Shown: positions 46,932 to 56,100 of the stretch, piece after piece
How positions within the stretch are numbered: position 1 is the stretch's first letter
Layout: every line of letters starts with the position of its first letter
Origin: Paenibacillus spongiae
Lineage (GTDB): Bacteria > Bacillota > Bacilli > Paenibacillales > Paenibacillaceae
DNA: 64,000 bases
Assembly: GCF_024734895.1 (NCBI RefSeq)
Contig: NZ_CP091430.1
Coordinates: 4,110,501 to 4,174,500, forward strand
Direction: 5' to 3'
Made by a program: the position numbers and the translations under genes
Notes under the pieces: generated by a model
Seen by the model: the letters and a program-made list of their open reading frames with translations, nothing else
The model's database searches: none
What the model was told of the DNA's origin: nothing

Positions 46932-48040
46932 AATAGCTCCTCCGTACCCGGATCAAAGAAGTGGACCGAATTCATATCGAACCCTACCGTGACGGTATCG
47001 CCCTCCTGGAAGCCGAGGCGAAGCGGATCAACGCGCACAATAAGCGAATGGTCCGTATTGTTCAAGTGCAGATAGGTATCGGAGCCCATGAATTCCAACA
47101 TATCGACCGTTGAATCAAACTGGCTCTGACTCAAGTGCCAATCTGCCGAGTCCTTGCATGCGACCTTCTCCGCTCTGACGCCTAATATGATCCGTTTATC
47201 ATGGTATCGCTGATCGATCAGCGTCTTCGCTTTCGCCGCCGGTATGAGCAGGCGATATCGGCGAGTATCGAAGAACACGCCTTCAGACGTATGCTGAATG
47301 GTCCCATGGATGAAATTCATCGGAGGCGTGCCAATGAAACCCGCAACGAACATGTTTTTCGGCGATTGGTAGATTTCCTTAGGCGTGCCTACCTGCTGAA
47401 TAACGCCGCTGCGCATAACGACGATGCGCGTTCCCATCGTCATCGCTTCGATCTGATCATGCGTAACATAGATCATCGTCGTCTTCAATTTGCGGTGCAG
47501 CTTCGTAATTTCTTCGCGCATCTGAACGCGAAGCTTGGCATCCAGGTTGGATAACGGTTCATCCATAAGAAAAACTTCAGGCTCACGGACAATCGCACGC
47601 CCGAGTGCAACGCGCTGTCTTTGACCGCCGGACATATGCTTCGGCAGCTTATCCAGCAGCGCCTCGATCTCCAATACTTTGGCAGCCCGGGTGACGCGTT
47701 CCTGCAGCTCATGCTTGGGCAGCTTGCGCAGGCGCAGCCCGAAAGCGATATTCTCGAATACGGACATGTGCGGGTAGAGCGCGTAATTCTGGAACACCAT
47801 CGCAATGTTACGATCCTTGGAGGATACATAATTGACCATACGGTCGCCGATATAAATTTCGCCTTCGGAGATCTCCTCCAATCCGGCTAACATCCGGAGC
47901 AGCGTTGATTTGCCGCAGCCGGAAGGGCCGACCAGCACGAGAAACTCGCCGTCTTCCACTTGCAGATGGAAATCGTCAACCGAGTACCGCCGTTCTGTGG
48001 CATACTGCTTCTTGACATGTTGGAATGATACGCTTCCCAT
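46925..48040 (-). CDS. Sugar ABC transporter ATPase, UgpC/MsmK type
   Basis: 371 residues. Walker A GPSGCGKST, signature MSGGQRQRVALGRA, Walker B VFLMDEPLSNLD, then the MOI/OB-fold regulatory domain of sugar importers (VGTPKEIYQSPKNMFVAGFIGTPPMNF, LGVRAEK). The only ATPase seen for the two permease pairs, so it may energise both. ATG about 7 nt after AAGGGGTG. Confidence 0.96.
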   Translation of the reverse strand: MGSVSFQHVKKQYATERRYSVDDFHLQVEDGEFLVLVGPSGCGKSTLLRMLAGLEEISEGEIYIGDRMVNYVSSKDRNIAMVFQNYALYPHMSVFENIAFGLRLRKLPKHELQERVTRAAKVLEIEALLDKLPKHMSGGQRQRVALGRAIVREPEVFLMDEPLSNLDAKLRVQMREEITKLHRKLKTTMIYVTHDQIEAMTMGTRIVVMRSGVIQQVGTPKEIYQSPKNMFVAGFIGTPPMNFIHGTIQHTSEGVFFDTRRYRLLIPAAKAKTLIDQRYHDKRIILGVRAEKVACKDSADWHLSQSQFDSTVDMLEFMGSDTYLHLNNTDHSLIVRVDPLRLGFQEGDTVTVGFDMNSVHFFDPGTEELLC

Positions 48041-48119
48041 CCAATCGCACCCCTTTCCTGACGATTCATGACTTCATAATTCCTGATGGAGACCAGTCTT
48101 TCGTTTTCTGACAGGAATC

Positions 48120-48148
48120 GGCAGGTGCCGAATAAGCCAGCACCTGCC
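48120..48148 (-). other. Hairpin between the binding protein and ATPase genes
   Basis: A perfect 9-bp stem GGCAGGTGC with an 11-nt loop, no T tract. In sugar operons such a structure after the binding-protein gene often protects its mRNA and lowers downstream expression. Confidence 0.55.
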
Positions 48149-48169
48149 CTTTCAAAAGACTAGCCTATT

Positions 48170-49573
48170 TTATTTGTATTTATCTTGAAGCTCTTGCAGC
48201 TTCTTGTTCAGCGATTCTGTCCCGGATGGGAAGTAGTCATGGGCAGTAACGCCTTCTTCAAACCCTTTCGACATCGACCAACCGCCTACGAAACCGTCCA
48301 CCTCGGAGCCGCCGATCATCGGAATAATACCGTGGATTTCTCCGATTTTGGAGGCATGTGCGAGCGCGTCTGCGTTCAAGCCTTTGTATACTTCATTGTT
48401 TTTGAAATAATCGACAAGCTCTTGATTAGGCGTGTTCGGGAACGTACCGCCGATATCGATCAGAATCTTTTGTCCTTCGACAGATGCAGTCCAGAACTTC
48501 ATGAATTTCCAAGCCGCTTCTTTATGCTTGCCGGCCTTGCTCAAGAACATCGGGTTGTCGAAGACCATTCCGACTTGCTTAGCTGTACCTGCAGGGTATG
48601 GCGCTACATCCCATTTGAATTTGAGGGCGTCCTTCCAACCTGGAATGAGCGGTGAAACGTGAACCATGAAGAGCGCTTGCCCGTTAGCCCACAGATCGCC
48701 TTCAACCCCATTCTCCTGCATGCCTTTGCCGTTCAGCATTGTGCCGTCTTTGGTAATCCAATCCGCTACGGATTGCAGATCGTCCAGGATGGCCGGATCG
48801 TCGCCGAGGAACTTCGTGTAATCTTCGTTCATCATCACCGTGTGAGCTGCATGGCCGTTTGCAACCGGCAATACGGTTGCGAAGAAATTCAGCCAGAACG
48901 GAGTAGGTGCGAAGCCCCAGTTTTTCTCGGCGGGGTTCGTTGCTTTCTTCGCCATATCGATCATATCTTGAACGGTCCATTCATTGCTTGGCGGCGTCAA
49001 GCCGTATTTGTTCATCAAATCCTTGTTATAGTAGATGAGGAACGAATCATTACCGCGGGATAGCGCGTATTGGCTGCCTTTGTATTGGAACTGCTCCAGG
49101 CGCCCAGGGCTGAATTCATAGTTTTTGAAATCCGGGTCGGAATCGATATATGGCGTAAGATCCTCCGCGAATCCTTGAAGCACCGGCGCCATGAACGTAT
49201 TGCTCCAGAACAAATCGATTGGATCGTTAGCCGCGACCGCTTGCGTCAATGTATCGATCATTGCAGCGTCAGCGATGTTTACGATTTCAACTTCAATATT
49301 CGGATTTGCTGCCGTGAAAGCATCGCCGATTTTCTTGAAGCCGGAATTAGGGTCGACCCATGCGGCAACCTTCAGCTTCACTTTCTCGCCTGAATCGGTC
49401 TTGGGCGTATCATCAGGCTTTGGATCGTCTTTCGGCGTATTTTCGCCGGTATTGGTTTTCGGTTCTTCATTCGCCGGCTTATTGGTGTTTCCACCACAAG
49501 CAGCTGTTACAAATACAAAAGTCAGTATCATTGCGACCATCAGAAACTTCCGTAATACGAATGACTTAGCCAT
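48170..49573 (-). CDS. Extracellular sugar-binding lipoprotein
   Basis: 467 residues. Signal peptide with lipobox ending VTAAC (cysteine near residue 26), a low-complexity P/D/K/T-rich linker to about residue 65, then a family 1 solute-binding fold (LKVAAWVDPNSGFKKIGDAFTAANPNIEVEIVN...). Captures sugar for the permeases encoded downstream. The ATG at 49573 follows AAGGGGG; an in-frame ATG 33 nt upstream precedes this site. The hairpin at 48120 and its position suggest it is the most abundant product of the operon. Confidence 0.93.
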   Translation of the reverse strand: MAKSFVLRKFLMVAMILTFVFVTAACGGNTNKPANEEPKTNTGENTPKDDPKPDDTPKTDSGEKVKLKVAAWVDPNSGFKKIGDAFTAANPNIEVEIVNIADAAMIDTLTQAVAANDPIDLFWSNTFMAPVLQGFAEDLTPYIDSDPDFKNYEFSPGRLEQFQYKGSQYALSRGNDSFLIYYNKDLMNKYGLTPPSNEWTVQDMIDMAKKATNPAEKNWGFAPTPFWLNFFATVLPVANGHAAHTVMMNEDYTKFLGDDPAILDDLQSVADWITKDGTMLNGKGMQENGVEGDLWANGQALFMVHVSPLIPGWKDALKFKWDVAPYPAGTAKQVGMVFDNPMFLSKAGKHKEAAWKFMKFWTASVEGQKILIDIGGTFPNTPNQELVDYFKNNEVYKGLNADALAHASKIGEIHGIIPMIGGSEVDGFVGGWSMSKGFEEGVTAHDYFPSGTESLNKKLQELQDKYK

Positions 49574-49697
49574 ACTCTTCCCCCTTAGTAAATGTGAGTC
49601 ATGCATTCGCGTGAAGCCCTTCTACTTTGAATCCGTGCTGCACATTCTGAAATCATTATTCTTTCGAACAGACATCACCTCCCAAAAATAATTCACC

Positions 49698-51812
49698 TTA
49701 TATCTTCTCCTTCACAAAATGCATGGACTTCTCCATTACGCCTTCATTTAGTCTCCACTCGACTGCCAATGGTCCTCTTGGCGTACTTACCGTTCCTTTG
49801 CATTCGGTCAGGCCTATCACCGCATTAGGCTGAAAATGTACGGATGCATAGCCCGGTTCGGCAGGCTGGACGCCCAACAGAAACTTGCTGATCCACGTGA
49901 CTGGCGTGCTTGCCCAGCTGTGACAGAGGCTCATCCGGTACGAATTGTAGTTGGTATACGTCGTCTGAGAATCGTGATAATCGGATTGAGGCGACATGAC
50001 AACGCTTTCCCAAAAGGTTGTGGCTCCGTCTTTCAGCATCGTCCCCCAGACTTCCTCGATCACTTCCCAAGCCTCCTGATGTCTGCCGTACTTGGAGTAG
50101 CATTCAGCCAGCCAATAGGCGGATAACGGCGTAATCGGATCCTGAACCTTATAGTAATCCAGAAAGCGCATTGCCGATTCCTCGCTAATGTAACCGCATA
50201 CAATACCGATTAAAGGAGTGATCAGCGCCGAATCGTCCTGCAGAAATTCATCTTCGTCGAACACCGGGTCCGGCCAATCCGCATGAATCTCGAGCTCCGG
50301 CACGAAGGAAGTCAGCGATTGAACCGAGCTCTTCATCAGTTTGAGAATCGCATTCAGACATGCCCACGATTCCTGTTCGTTCATCGGAACCCATTCGATA
50401 AAGGCTTGGCTTGGATTAAAGAAGCGGCCGGTTTGCTTATCGACGTTGTCTTCCACCCACTTGACATGCGTTTGCAGATATTCCTTCATCTCCAGAACGA
50501 ACGTTTTATCAGCCGTATGCAGGTAGTACTCCCACATCCCGATCACCCACCATAAGGTGTAGGAGGGGATCGAATTCATCCAATAGCCGTAAGGGGTTCG
50601 ACCAAGCTCGTGAATGGCTCTTTTCAGAATGGTGTAATCGTCCCACAGCATGTAATCCGCTTTACCGGCCATGTAGAAATCGTATGCCCAATTGAGTCGA
50701 TCGCGCTTAATACCGTCCCACAGCCCCACTTGGTGACATACTTTGTTCGTATGTGCGGACACTTCGAAGATCTGATCCAGAACCGGCAGATTGGTTTGGA
50801 TCGAACCGATCTGCGCAAGCGGCACGCCTACCGCTTCGCAATCGATCTCGATTCGAATGTCCTGTCCCGGTGCTCCGCCCACGAAGACCTGAACATACCG
50901 CATGCCTTGCGGGAGCGTGACGAATTCGCCGTATCCCGGTAACTGTATGTATTCCGTAATGCAGGAGTCGTAATGCTCCAGCTCATGAAGCGATTCTGCT
51001 CCGTTCATAAGCAATGACAATGGTTGATCGCCGCGATTTCGAAGCCGGAAGCGGACGTTCAGCTCTTCGGTCAAATCGATGATAGCTTGAGGGGTTGATG
51101 ACAGATCGGTTTGGTTCTGAGCGGTACGGAAGATCTTCCACTCATTCTGTTTCAAGAGATGATAGAACAGGTGGCGTTCGCTGCGCTCGGCTTCAAAGCG
51201 GAAGTCCGTTTCCGCTTTCCCCGTAAGTTCGATGGATGAATCTGTAAGAGCGATATTCATGCCCTTCGATGACAGCAAGTTTATCTGGGTAACGGGCTCT
51301 GTCGTCATATCGCCATAGCCTCCGGCTACGAACCAATCGGGTCCGTTGTCGAGATCGCCATATGGCTCTTCGCCCAGCCTGCATACAACCTCCGCAGGTT
51401 GATCGCCCGCGCTCCAGGTTTGATCCGTTACAATCCATAGACCGTCACCTTGCAAATAAGCAATGCACCCTACGGAACGGTCGAACAAATGGATGCTGAT
51501 CGGCACGACTGGCATCGGCTCGCTGCATGAAACGCTGATGCTCAATGTATGCTGGCCCTTCGTTAGGTTGAATGGCACTTCCAGCTTCGTGAACATCGTT
51601 CCGTGCCTGGGATGATCTTCCAGTATACCGACACGCTTGCCGTCTATCTCAGCCTCGGCAGCTCCTGTGCATGCCAGGAACAGCTCAAGCCCTTCGGTAT
51701 CCTTCTCTAGTTTGAACAGCTTATTCAGCCTGATTTGTTTTTGCTTCGCTCGATTAGGGTGCCAAATCCAAGAAGGCACAAGAGCCGGATAAATTTTTGA
51801 AGCGGTCAGCAT
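49698..51812 (-). CDS. GH78-like alpha-L-rhamnosidase family protein
   Basis: 704 residues, no signal peptide. N-terminal beta-sandwich region, then the helical catalytic part with HQVGLWDGIKRDRLNWAYDFYMAGKADYM and, near the end, ATTFWESVV...YRMSLCHSWASTPVTWISKFLLGVQPAEPGY, typical of the GH78/alpha-rhamnosidase (alpha/alpha)6 group. The acid residues in WDGIKRDRLNW replace the classic motif. The ATG is 5 nt after GGAGG. A palindromic LacI-type operator lies in its leader, 13 bp upstream of the start, and a terminator separates it from lacI. Confidence 0.8.
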   Translation of the reverse strand: MLTASKIYPALVPSWIWHPNRAKQKQIRLNKLFKLEKDTEGLELFLACTGAAEAEIDGKRVGILEDHPRHGTMFTKLEVPFNLTKGQHTLSISVSCSEPMPVVPISIHLFDRSVGCIAYLQGDGLWIVTDQTWSAGDQPAEVVCRLGEEPYGDLDNGPDWFVAGGYGDMTTEPVTQINLLSSKGMNIALTDSSIELTGKAETDFRFEAERSERHLFYHLLKQNEWKIFRTAQNQTDLSSTPQAIIDLTEELNVRFRLRNRGDQPLSLLMNGAESLHELEHYDSCITEYIQLPGYGEFVTLPQGMRYVQVFVGGAPGQDIRIEIDCEAVGVPLAQIGSIQTNLPVLDQIFEVSAHTNKVCHQVGLWDGIKRDRLNWAYDFYMAGKADYMLWDDYTILKRAIHELGRTPYGYWMNSIPSYTLWWVIGMWEYYLHTADKTFVLEMKEYLQTHVKWVEDNVDKQTGRFFNPSQAFIEWVPMNEQESWACLNAILKLMKSSVQSLTSFVPELEIHADWPDPVFDEDEFLQDDSALITPLIGIVCGYISEESAMRFLDYYKVQDPITPLSAYWLAECYSKYGRHQEAWEVIEEVWGTMLKDGATTFWESVVMSPQSDYHDSQTTYTNYNSYRMSLCHSWASTPVTWISKFLLGVQPAEPGYASVHFQPNAVIGLTECKGTVSTPRGPLAVEWRLNEGVMEKSMHFVKEKI

Positions 51813-51825
51813 GAGATCCTCCTAG

Positions 51826-51843
51826 TACAAAAACGTTTTTGTA
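51826..51843. promoter_or_regulatory. LacI-type operator upstream of the GH78-like gene
   Basis: A perfect 18-bp palindrome TACAAAAACGTTTTTGTA with a central CG, lying between the lacI terminator and the ribosome site of the GH78-like gene. No promoter is visible between the terminator and the operator. Confidence 0.75.
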
Positions 51844-51851
51844 GGTTCCAG

Positions 51852-51905
51852 AAAAAACAGCTTCCCCCCCTAATCACATCGGTCTATTCCCAGGAAGAAG
51901 CTGTT
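51852..51905 (-). terminator. Terminator of lacI
   Basis: AACAGCTTC (51897-51905) pairs with GAAGCTGTT (51856-51864) over a long loop and is followed by at least five T on the minus strand, 16 bp past the lacI stop. The long loop makes it a moderate, possibly leaky terminator. Confidence 0.6.
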
Positions 51906-51920
51906 CGTTCTTATGTATGT

Positions 51921-52937
51921 CTAAGTTGATTCTCTTTCGAATATACCGCACGGTAAGCTGACTTTTTGAATGGCATCATATTCGATGTCCCCTTCAATCA
52001 GACTAATGAGTAATTTCCCCGCTTCAAGCCCCATCGTAAGCATCGGCAGCTCAACGGACGTAATGCTCGGACGTGCCAGCTGCGAAACCATTGTATTGTC
52101 AAAGCCGATAATAGCCAGATCATCAGGTACATGATAGCCAAGCGATGCCGCCCGCTCATTCACTCTTGCAGCAATGATGTCCCTGCCGGCTATGATTGCG
52201 GAAGGACGATCCTTCAAGCTCAGCAGCGTTTCCGTTTCTTGGTATCCGCTATCCGGTTCGAAGCTCCCATAAGCGATCAGCTTCTCGTCAACCGCAATCC
52301 CGGATTCGGTCAAAGCCCGCTTATATCCGTTCAGACGGTCAAGCGCCGCATCGAAATCAAGAGAGCAAGGGGTGATAAACCCAATTCGCCGATGGCCTTT
52401 CTTTAATAAATACTGCGTAGCAATATATCCGCCTTGTTCATTGTCCGCATTGACGCTGTGACACAGATTATCTTTATAAGGCCTGCCAAGCAGCACGAAA
52501 GGGAAACGGTTCGTAATTAAATCCTTATAAGGCCTCTCGCTCATCTTCATTCCCATCAGGATCAACCCGTCCGCGGACTGTTTGCGGTAAACGTCGAGCA
52601 AATGCTCATCCGGCTTATCCGTATGCTGCTTCTGGAACGATAGGAGCAAATCGTAATTCTTGTGGCTGGCCGCTCTGCCGAGGCCTTGGATGACTTCTAA
52701 CAGAATGCCGTTCTCCAGCCTGTCAGCCGTTTCTGCAACAGCCAATCCGATATTATTCGTCTTCTTCGTTACCAATCCGCGGGCGGATTGGTTCGGTCTG
52801 TAATTTAAGCGTTCAACCGCTCCGAATATCCTCTTCTTCGTTGCCTCCGCAACATGTGCAGAACCATTCATCGCGAAGGATACCGTGCAAACTGCGACCC
52901 CCGCTTCTCTTGCCACGTCTTTGATGGTTGCTGCCAT
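51921..52937 (-). CDS. LacI family transcriptional regulator
   Basis: 338 residues. N-terminal helix-turn-helix and hinge (ATIKDVAREAGVAVCTVSFAMNGSAHVAEATKKRIFGAVERLNYRPNQSARGL), then a periplasmic-binding-like effector domain. The ATG is 8 nt after AAGGAG. Its own promoter carries a cre box and the same AAAACGTTTT operator as G2 and the GH78-like gene, so it probably represses all three and itself. The effector sugar is not known. Confidence 0.95.
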   Translation of the reverse strand: MAATIKDVAREAGVAVCTVSFAMNGSAHVAEATKKRIFGAVERLNYRPNQSARGLVTKKTNNIGLAVAETADRLENGILLEVIQGLGRAASHKNYDLLLSFQKQHTDKPDEHLLDVYRKQSADGLILMGMKMSERPYKDLITNRFPFVLLGRPYKDNLCHSVNADNEQGGYIATQYLLKKGHRRIGFITPCSLDFDAALDRLNGYKRALTESGIAVDEKLIAYGSFEPDSGYQETETLLSLKDRPSAIIAGRDIIAARVNERAASLGYHVPDDLAIIGFDNTMVSQLARPSITSVELPMLTMGLEAGKLLISLIEGDIEYDAIQKVSLPCGIFEREST

Positions 52938-52980
52938 TATTGACTCTCCTTGCTCATCGAGTTATTAGCGATCTAGGGTG

Positions 52981-52997
52981 TATAAAACGTTTTTACA
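52981..52997. promoter_or_regulatory. LacI-type operator at the lacI promoter
   Basis: The core AAAACGTTTT (52984-52993) with partial extension lies about 20 bp downstream of the predicted start of lacI, the position for autorepression. Confidence 0.65.
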
Positions 52998-53014
52998 AAG
53001 GTGTTTTCGTTACT

Positions 53015-53043
53015 AAGATACTTTATTATGCAAGCGCTGTCAA
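53015..53043 (-). promoter_or_regulatory. Promoter of lacI
   Basis: On the minus strand TTGACA (53038-53043), a 17-bp spacer and TATCTT (53015-53020). Predicted start near 53008. Confidence 0.75.
53028..53043. promoter_or_regulatory. cre box over the lacI -35
   Basis: ATGCAAGCGCTGTCAA fits the cre consensus WTGNAANCGNWNNCAW at every position and contains the -35 box, which implies CcpA repression by glucose. Confidence 0.75.
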
Positions 53044-53096
53044 TACTTATATTGGTATTTCAAGACAATTTATTCTAACCGATTCGGGGGGGAGAT

Positions 53097-53130
53097 GAGC
53101 GGTACTTTTCCTCTTCCGAAAGTACCGCTC
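53097..53130 (-). other. Hairpin after G2
   Basis: A perfect 12-bp stem GAGCGGTACTTT with a 10-nt loop, 18 bp past the G2 stop, without a T tract on either strand. May be an mRNA 3' end structure rather than an intrinsic terminator. Confidence 0.5.
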
Positions 53131-53148
53131 GCCTCGAAATAAACGGGA

Positions 53149-56100
53149 TTAATACTGGATCTTCACTTTATCCTGTTTCGCATGCTTAAGCTTGAGAATC
53201 AAATAGCCCGTATCTTCGGAATACTTCCATCCCGAAGCAGCAGAGTTAAGATCGGCTTGCAAATCGAGCTGGCTGCCGTTAACGGACACGCTCTTCGGCT
53301 TCTCCCGGTTGACCACCAGGACATACGATGTTTCCCCGGCAGGATAGATAAGGTCAAAAGCTACCTTCTGCTGCGAGTGGCTTGCGGAATGCTCCTTGAC
53401 CTTCGCAAGCGTTGTCACATAAACGTTGGTGCAATCTTGCTTCTTCGGATTATTGCAGCTCGGAATAACCGTGGATTGCACATCCGGCTTCGGACCTTTT
53501 CCTTCCACATACCGCTGCATAAAGATCGTCTTCACGATCTCTTCGGGGTTCAGCATGACCGTATCCGAGCGGCTGTTCGTGATCAACCTCCAGTTGTCCG
53601 GGTATCCGCCTCTCCAAGGCTCATCGGAATCCGATGCTTGCTGGAGCTCCGCGCTGGCCAGAATACCGTCGGCTGCTTTCTTCCACGGACCGGATTTGTC
53701 GTAAGGAACCAGTTCCAGCAGCTCATAAGCGTAGACGAGTCCGTTCCATTGAACGGGCACGGCGAACCACGGATTGTTATACGCCGATGCGCCGAAAATA
53801 GGTATCGTAGCGTATTCCATGACCGGTCGGTCCTCTACTCCCCATGTGTACACAAACGGCAAGCCGGTCTTCGCCCATTCAATCGCTTTGTCGATATACG
53901 CTTCGTCGCCAGTCAGCTTATACGCCTGTATATATGCGCCGACCGTGTGGCCGGACGCCAGAATATCCGGCGTATGCAGCGGGACTTCCCACGGCTGGCT
54001 AGCGCGCGGTACGTTCCCCATCGCTTCGACAGCCGATAACCCCTTGAGGCCGGCTTCCTTCGCCTGCTCATTCCCGGTCATGGCCGCATATTTCAACAAC
54101 AGCTTCGCGTTGAGCGCTGTTTGTCCCAGAAGAGGCGTGCCGTTACTGCCAAGCGGAGGATTATAGGCATCCTCGCTCCCGTACAGCCACGCGCCTGAAG
54201 AATGCTGGGAGTTGATTAACCCTTGCATGTTGTTCTTCAGTCCCGCTAATGCTTCATCCATATAACCTACGTAGAACGATGCTTGGGATTGCGCAATGTG
54301 ATAATCCGGAACACCGAGCTTATTCTTATCCGTTACAGCGCTGAGAGACTGGGAGATTACAGCCTCGACATCCGCCTTCCGGCTCGGATCGGACATGCCC
54401 AGAAGCATCAGGCTCGTCATATCGGAAGGATACTGATTCGTCCCCCACGACTCAATGTTGACATGAAGCCATCCCTTCGTAACCGGATCCCAGTATGTGC
54501 GCAGGTATGCGTCCAAACCAAGGTCAACCTGCTTCGCGAACGAATTGACCTGAGGTACGTTAGGCAGCCCTTCTTCCTTCACATACAAGGAGACGGCCTC
54601 CGAGACGGATTCCGCTTCTGCAGTCGTGATATCCGCCTTCAGCGTGATGGTTTTATTCGCGATGAGCGGATACGCGGTCTGTGCCAGCTCTTCATTCTCC
54701 TTAACGCCATTGGCCACGCTAAGCGCCGAGAGTCCCATCACATGATTATTCTGATTTTCGACCCAGTTGGGAGAAGCAAATTTGGCTGCCGGCAAATCAT
54801 GAACGCCATCCCACTTTTGTTTCGGATCCCAGCTTAAGCTTACGATATGTTCGTCTTGCCTTACCGCCATCAGCGGTACCGTTATTTTGTAAGGATGCGG
54901 AACCAGACGCAGATGGGCCGGCGTGTGGACATCCAATTTACTCGACGACACTTCATCGCCTACAAGCCATTCCAATCCAGGAAACAACGCTTCATCCTTC
55001 GCTGCCCCGAAGCTTCCTTCGCCTACGGTCAAGACCGGTCCGATAAGATTAAGCAGCTCGGCATCACGGTCTGCGCGCACGCGTTGACTTGTTTTCACTT
55101 GCTGATCGTCTCGATTAAGGATGAAATCAAATTCATACGTCCACTTTCTGCCCGAGGAGTCAATCACATCCCCTTGAAAACGAAGGCTGGCCGTTCCGCC
55201 TCTTGTATCGGCCGCAGCTTGCTTAGGATGGAAGGAGACCGTTTCGGCACCGTTATCCGCCAGCTTGACGATGGCAGCCGCAAACGGCTGAACGCTTGCC
55301 ATCAGCTTCCAGCCTTGAGATTCATCCCAGGCATACACTTGATACTGACCGTAGCCGAAGCTCGACTTGGGCGCAACAATGCGTGTATGTTCATTCTCCA
55401 ATACCGCATTTCCGCTTGCCTGCTCGATGAATGCGTTAGCTTTCTTCGGCTGTTCATCTTGCTGAGCAGCCGGAGCAGCCTTTAGAACGGGAAGTGCGGC
55501 CGAATTGGATTGGTCATAACCGGAGGCAGACAGCTTGACGCTGACCGAAGCCGGACTTTCCGCGATCCCTTTCACCCTCCATGTAACGGAAGCCGTACCG
55601 CCGGGCCTCAGCTTCTCCAATGGCACGATAGACGCAGGGCTCACAATCTCAAGCCCTTCCGTTACGGTCAGCTCCGCTTGCGGATTAAAGAATGCTTTGC
55701 CGCCGGTGTTGCGAATATCGAAGGTAATGTCCGCTTCTTCCCCTGCCTGCAGCGCCGGTTTAGAACGCTTGACCGTCAGATTGGCACTTGCCGGGCTGGA
55801 TGTAAAGCGAACTTCGTCCAGCGAGAATTCTGCCTGGGCTCGATCGCCGCCCTCCAAGTCCATCCTCAGCTTAATGATCTTGCCTTTCCATTCCGGATGG
55901 TCACCGGTGTCAATCGTATAGTCGTGCATGTTCCCATCCGCGATGATCGGAAAATCGATCCGTTGGACTTCAGCATACATTGGCGCTGTGTTCGTCGCAA
56001 AGAAAATGGATACATAATCGCCGGCTGTCGCACTCATTCGCACCGTTAGCGTTTTATCCCGTTCGCCAATGATGCCTTCCAAGCTTTCATTCCCGAAGTA

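Noticed and set aside
49620..49685. 17-codon frame in front of the sugar-binding lipoprotein
   Set aside because: Its ATG is only 2 nt from GGGAGG, too close for initiation, and the peptide has no recognisable feature.
53097..53130. Perfect 12-bp hairpin after G2 as an intrinsic terminator
   Set aside because: No T tract follows on either strand, so it is listed only as a hairpin.
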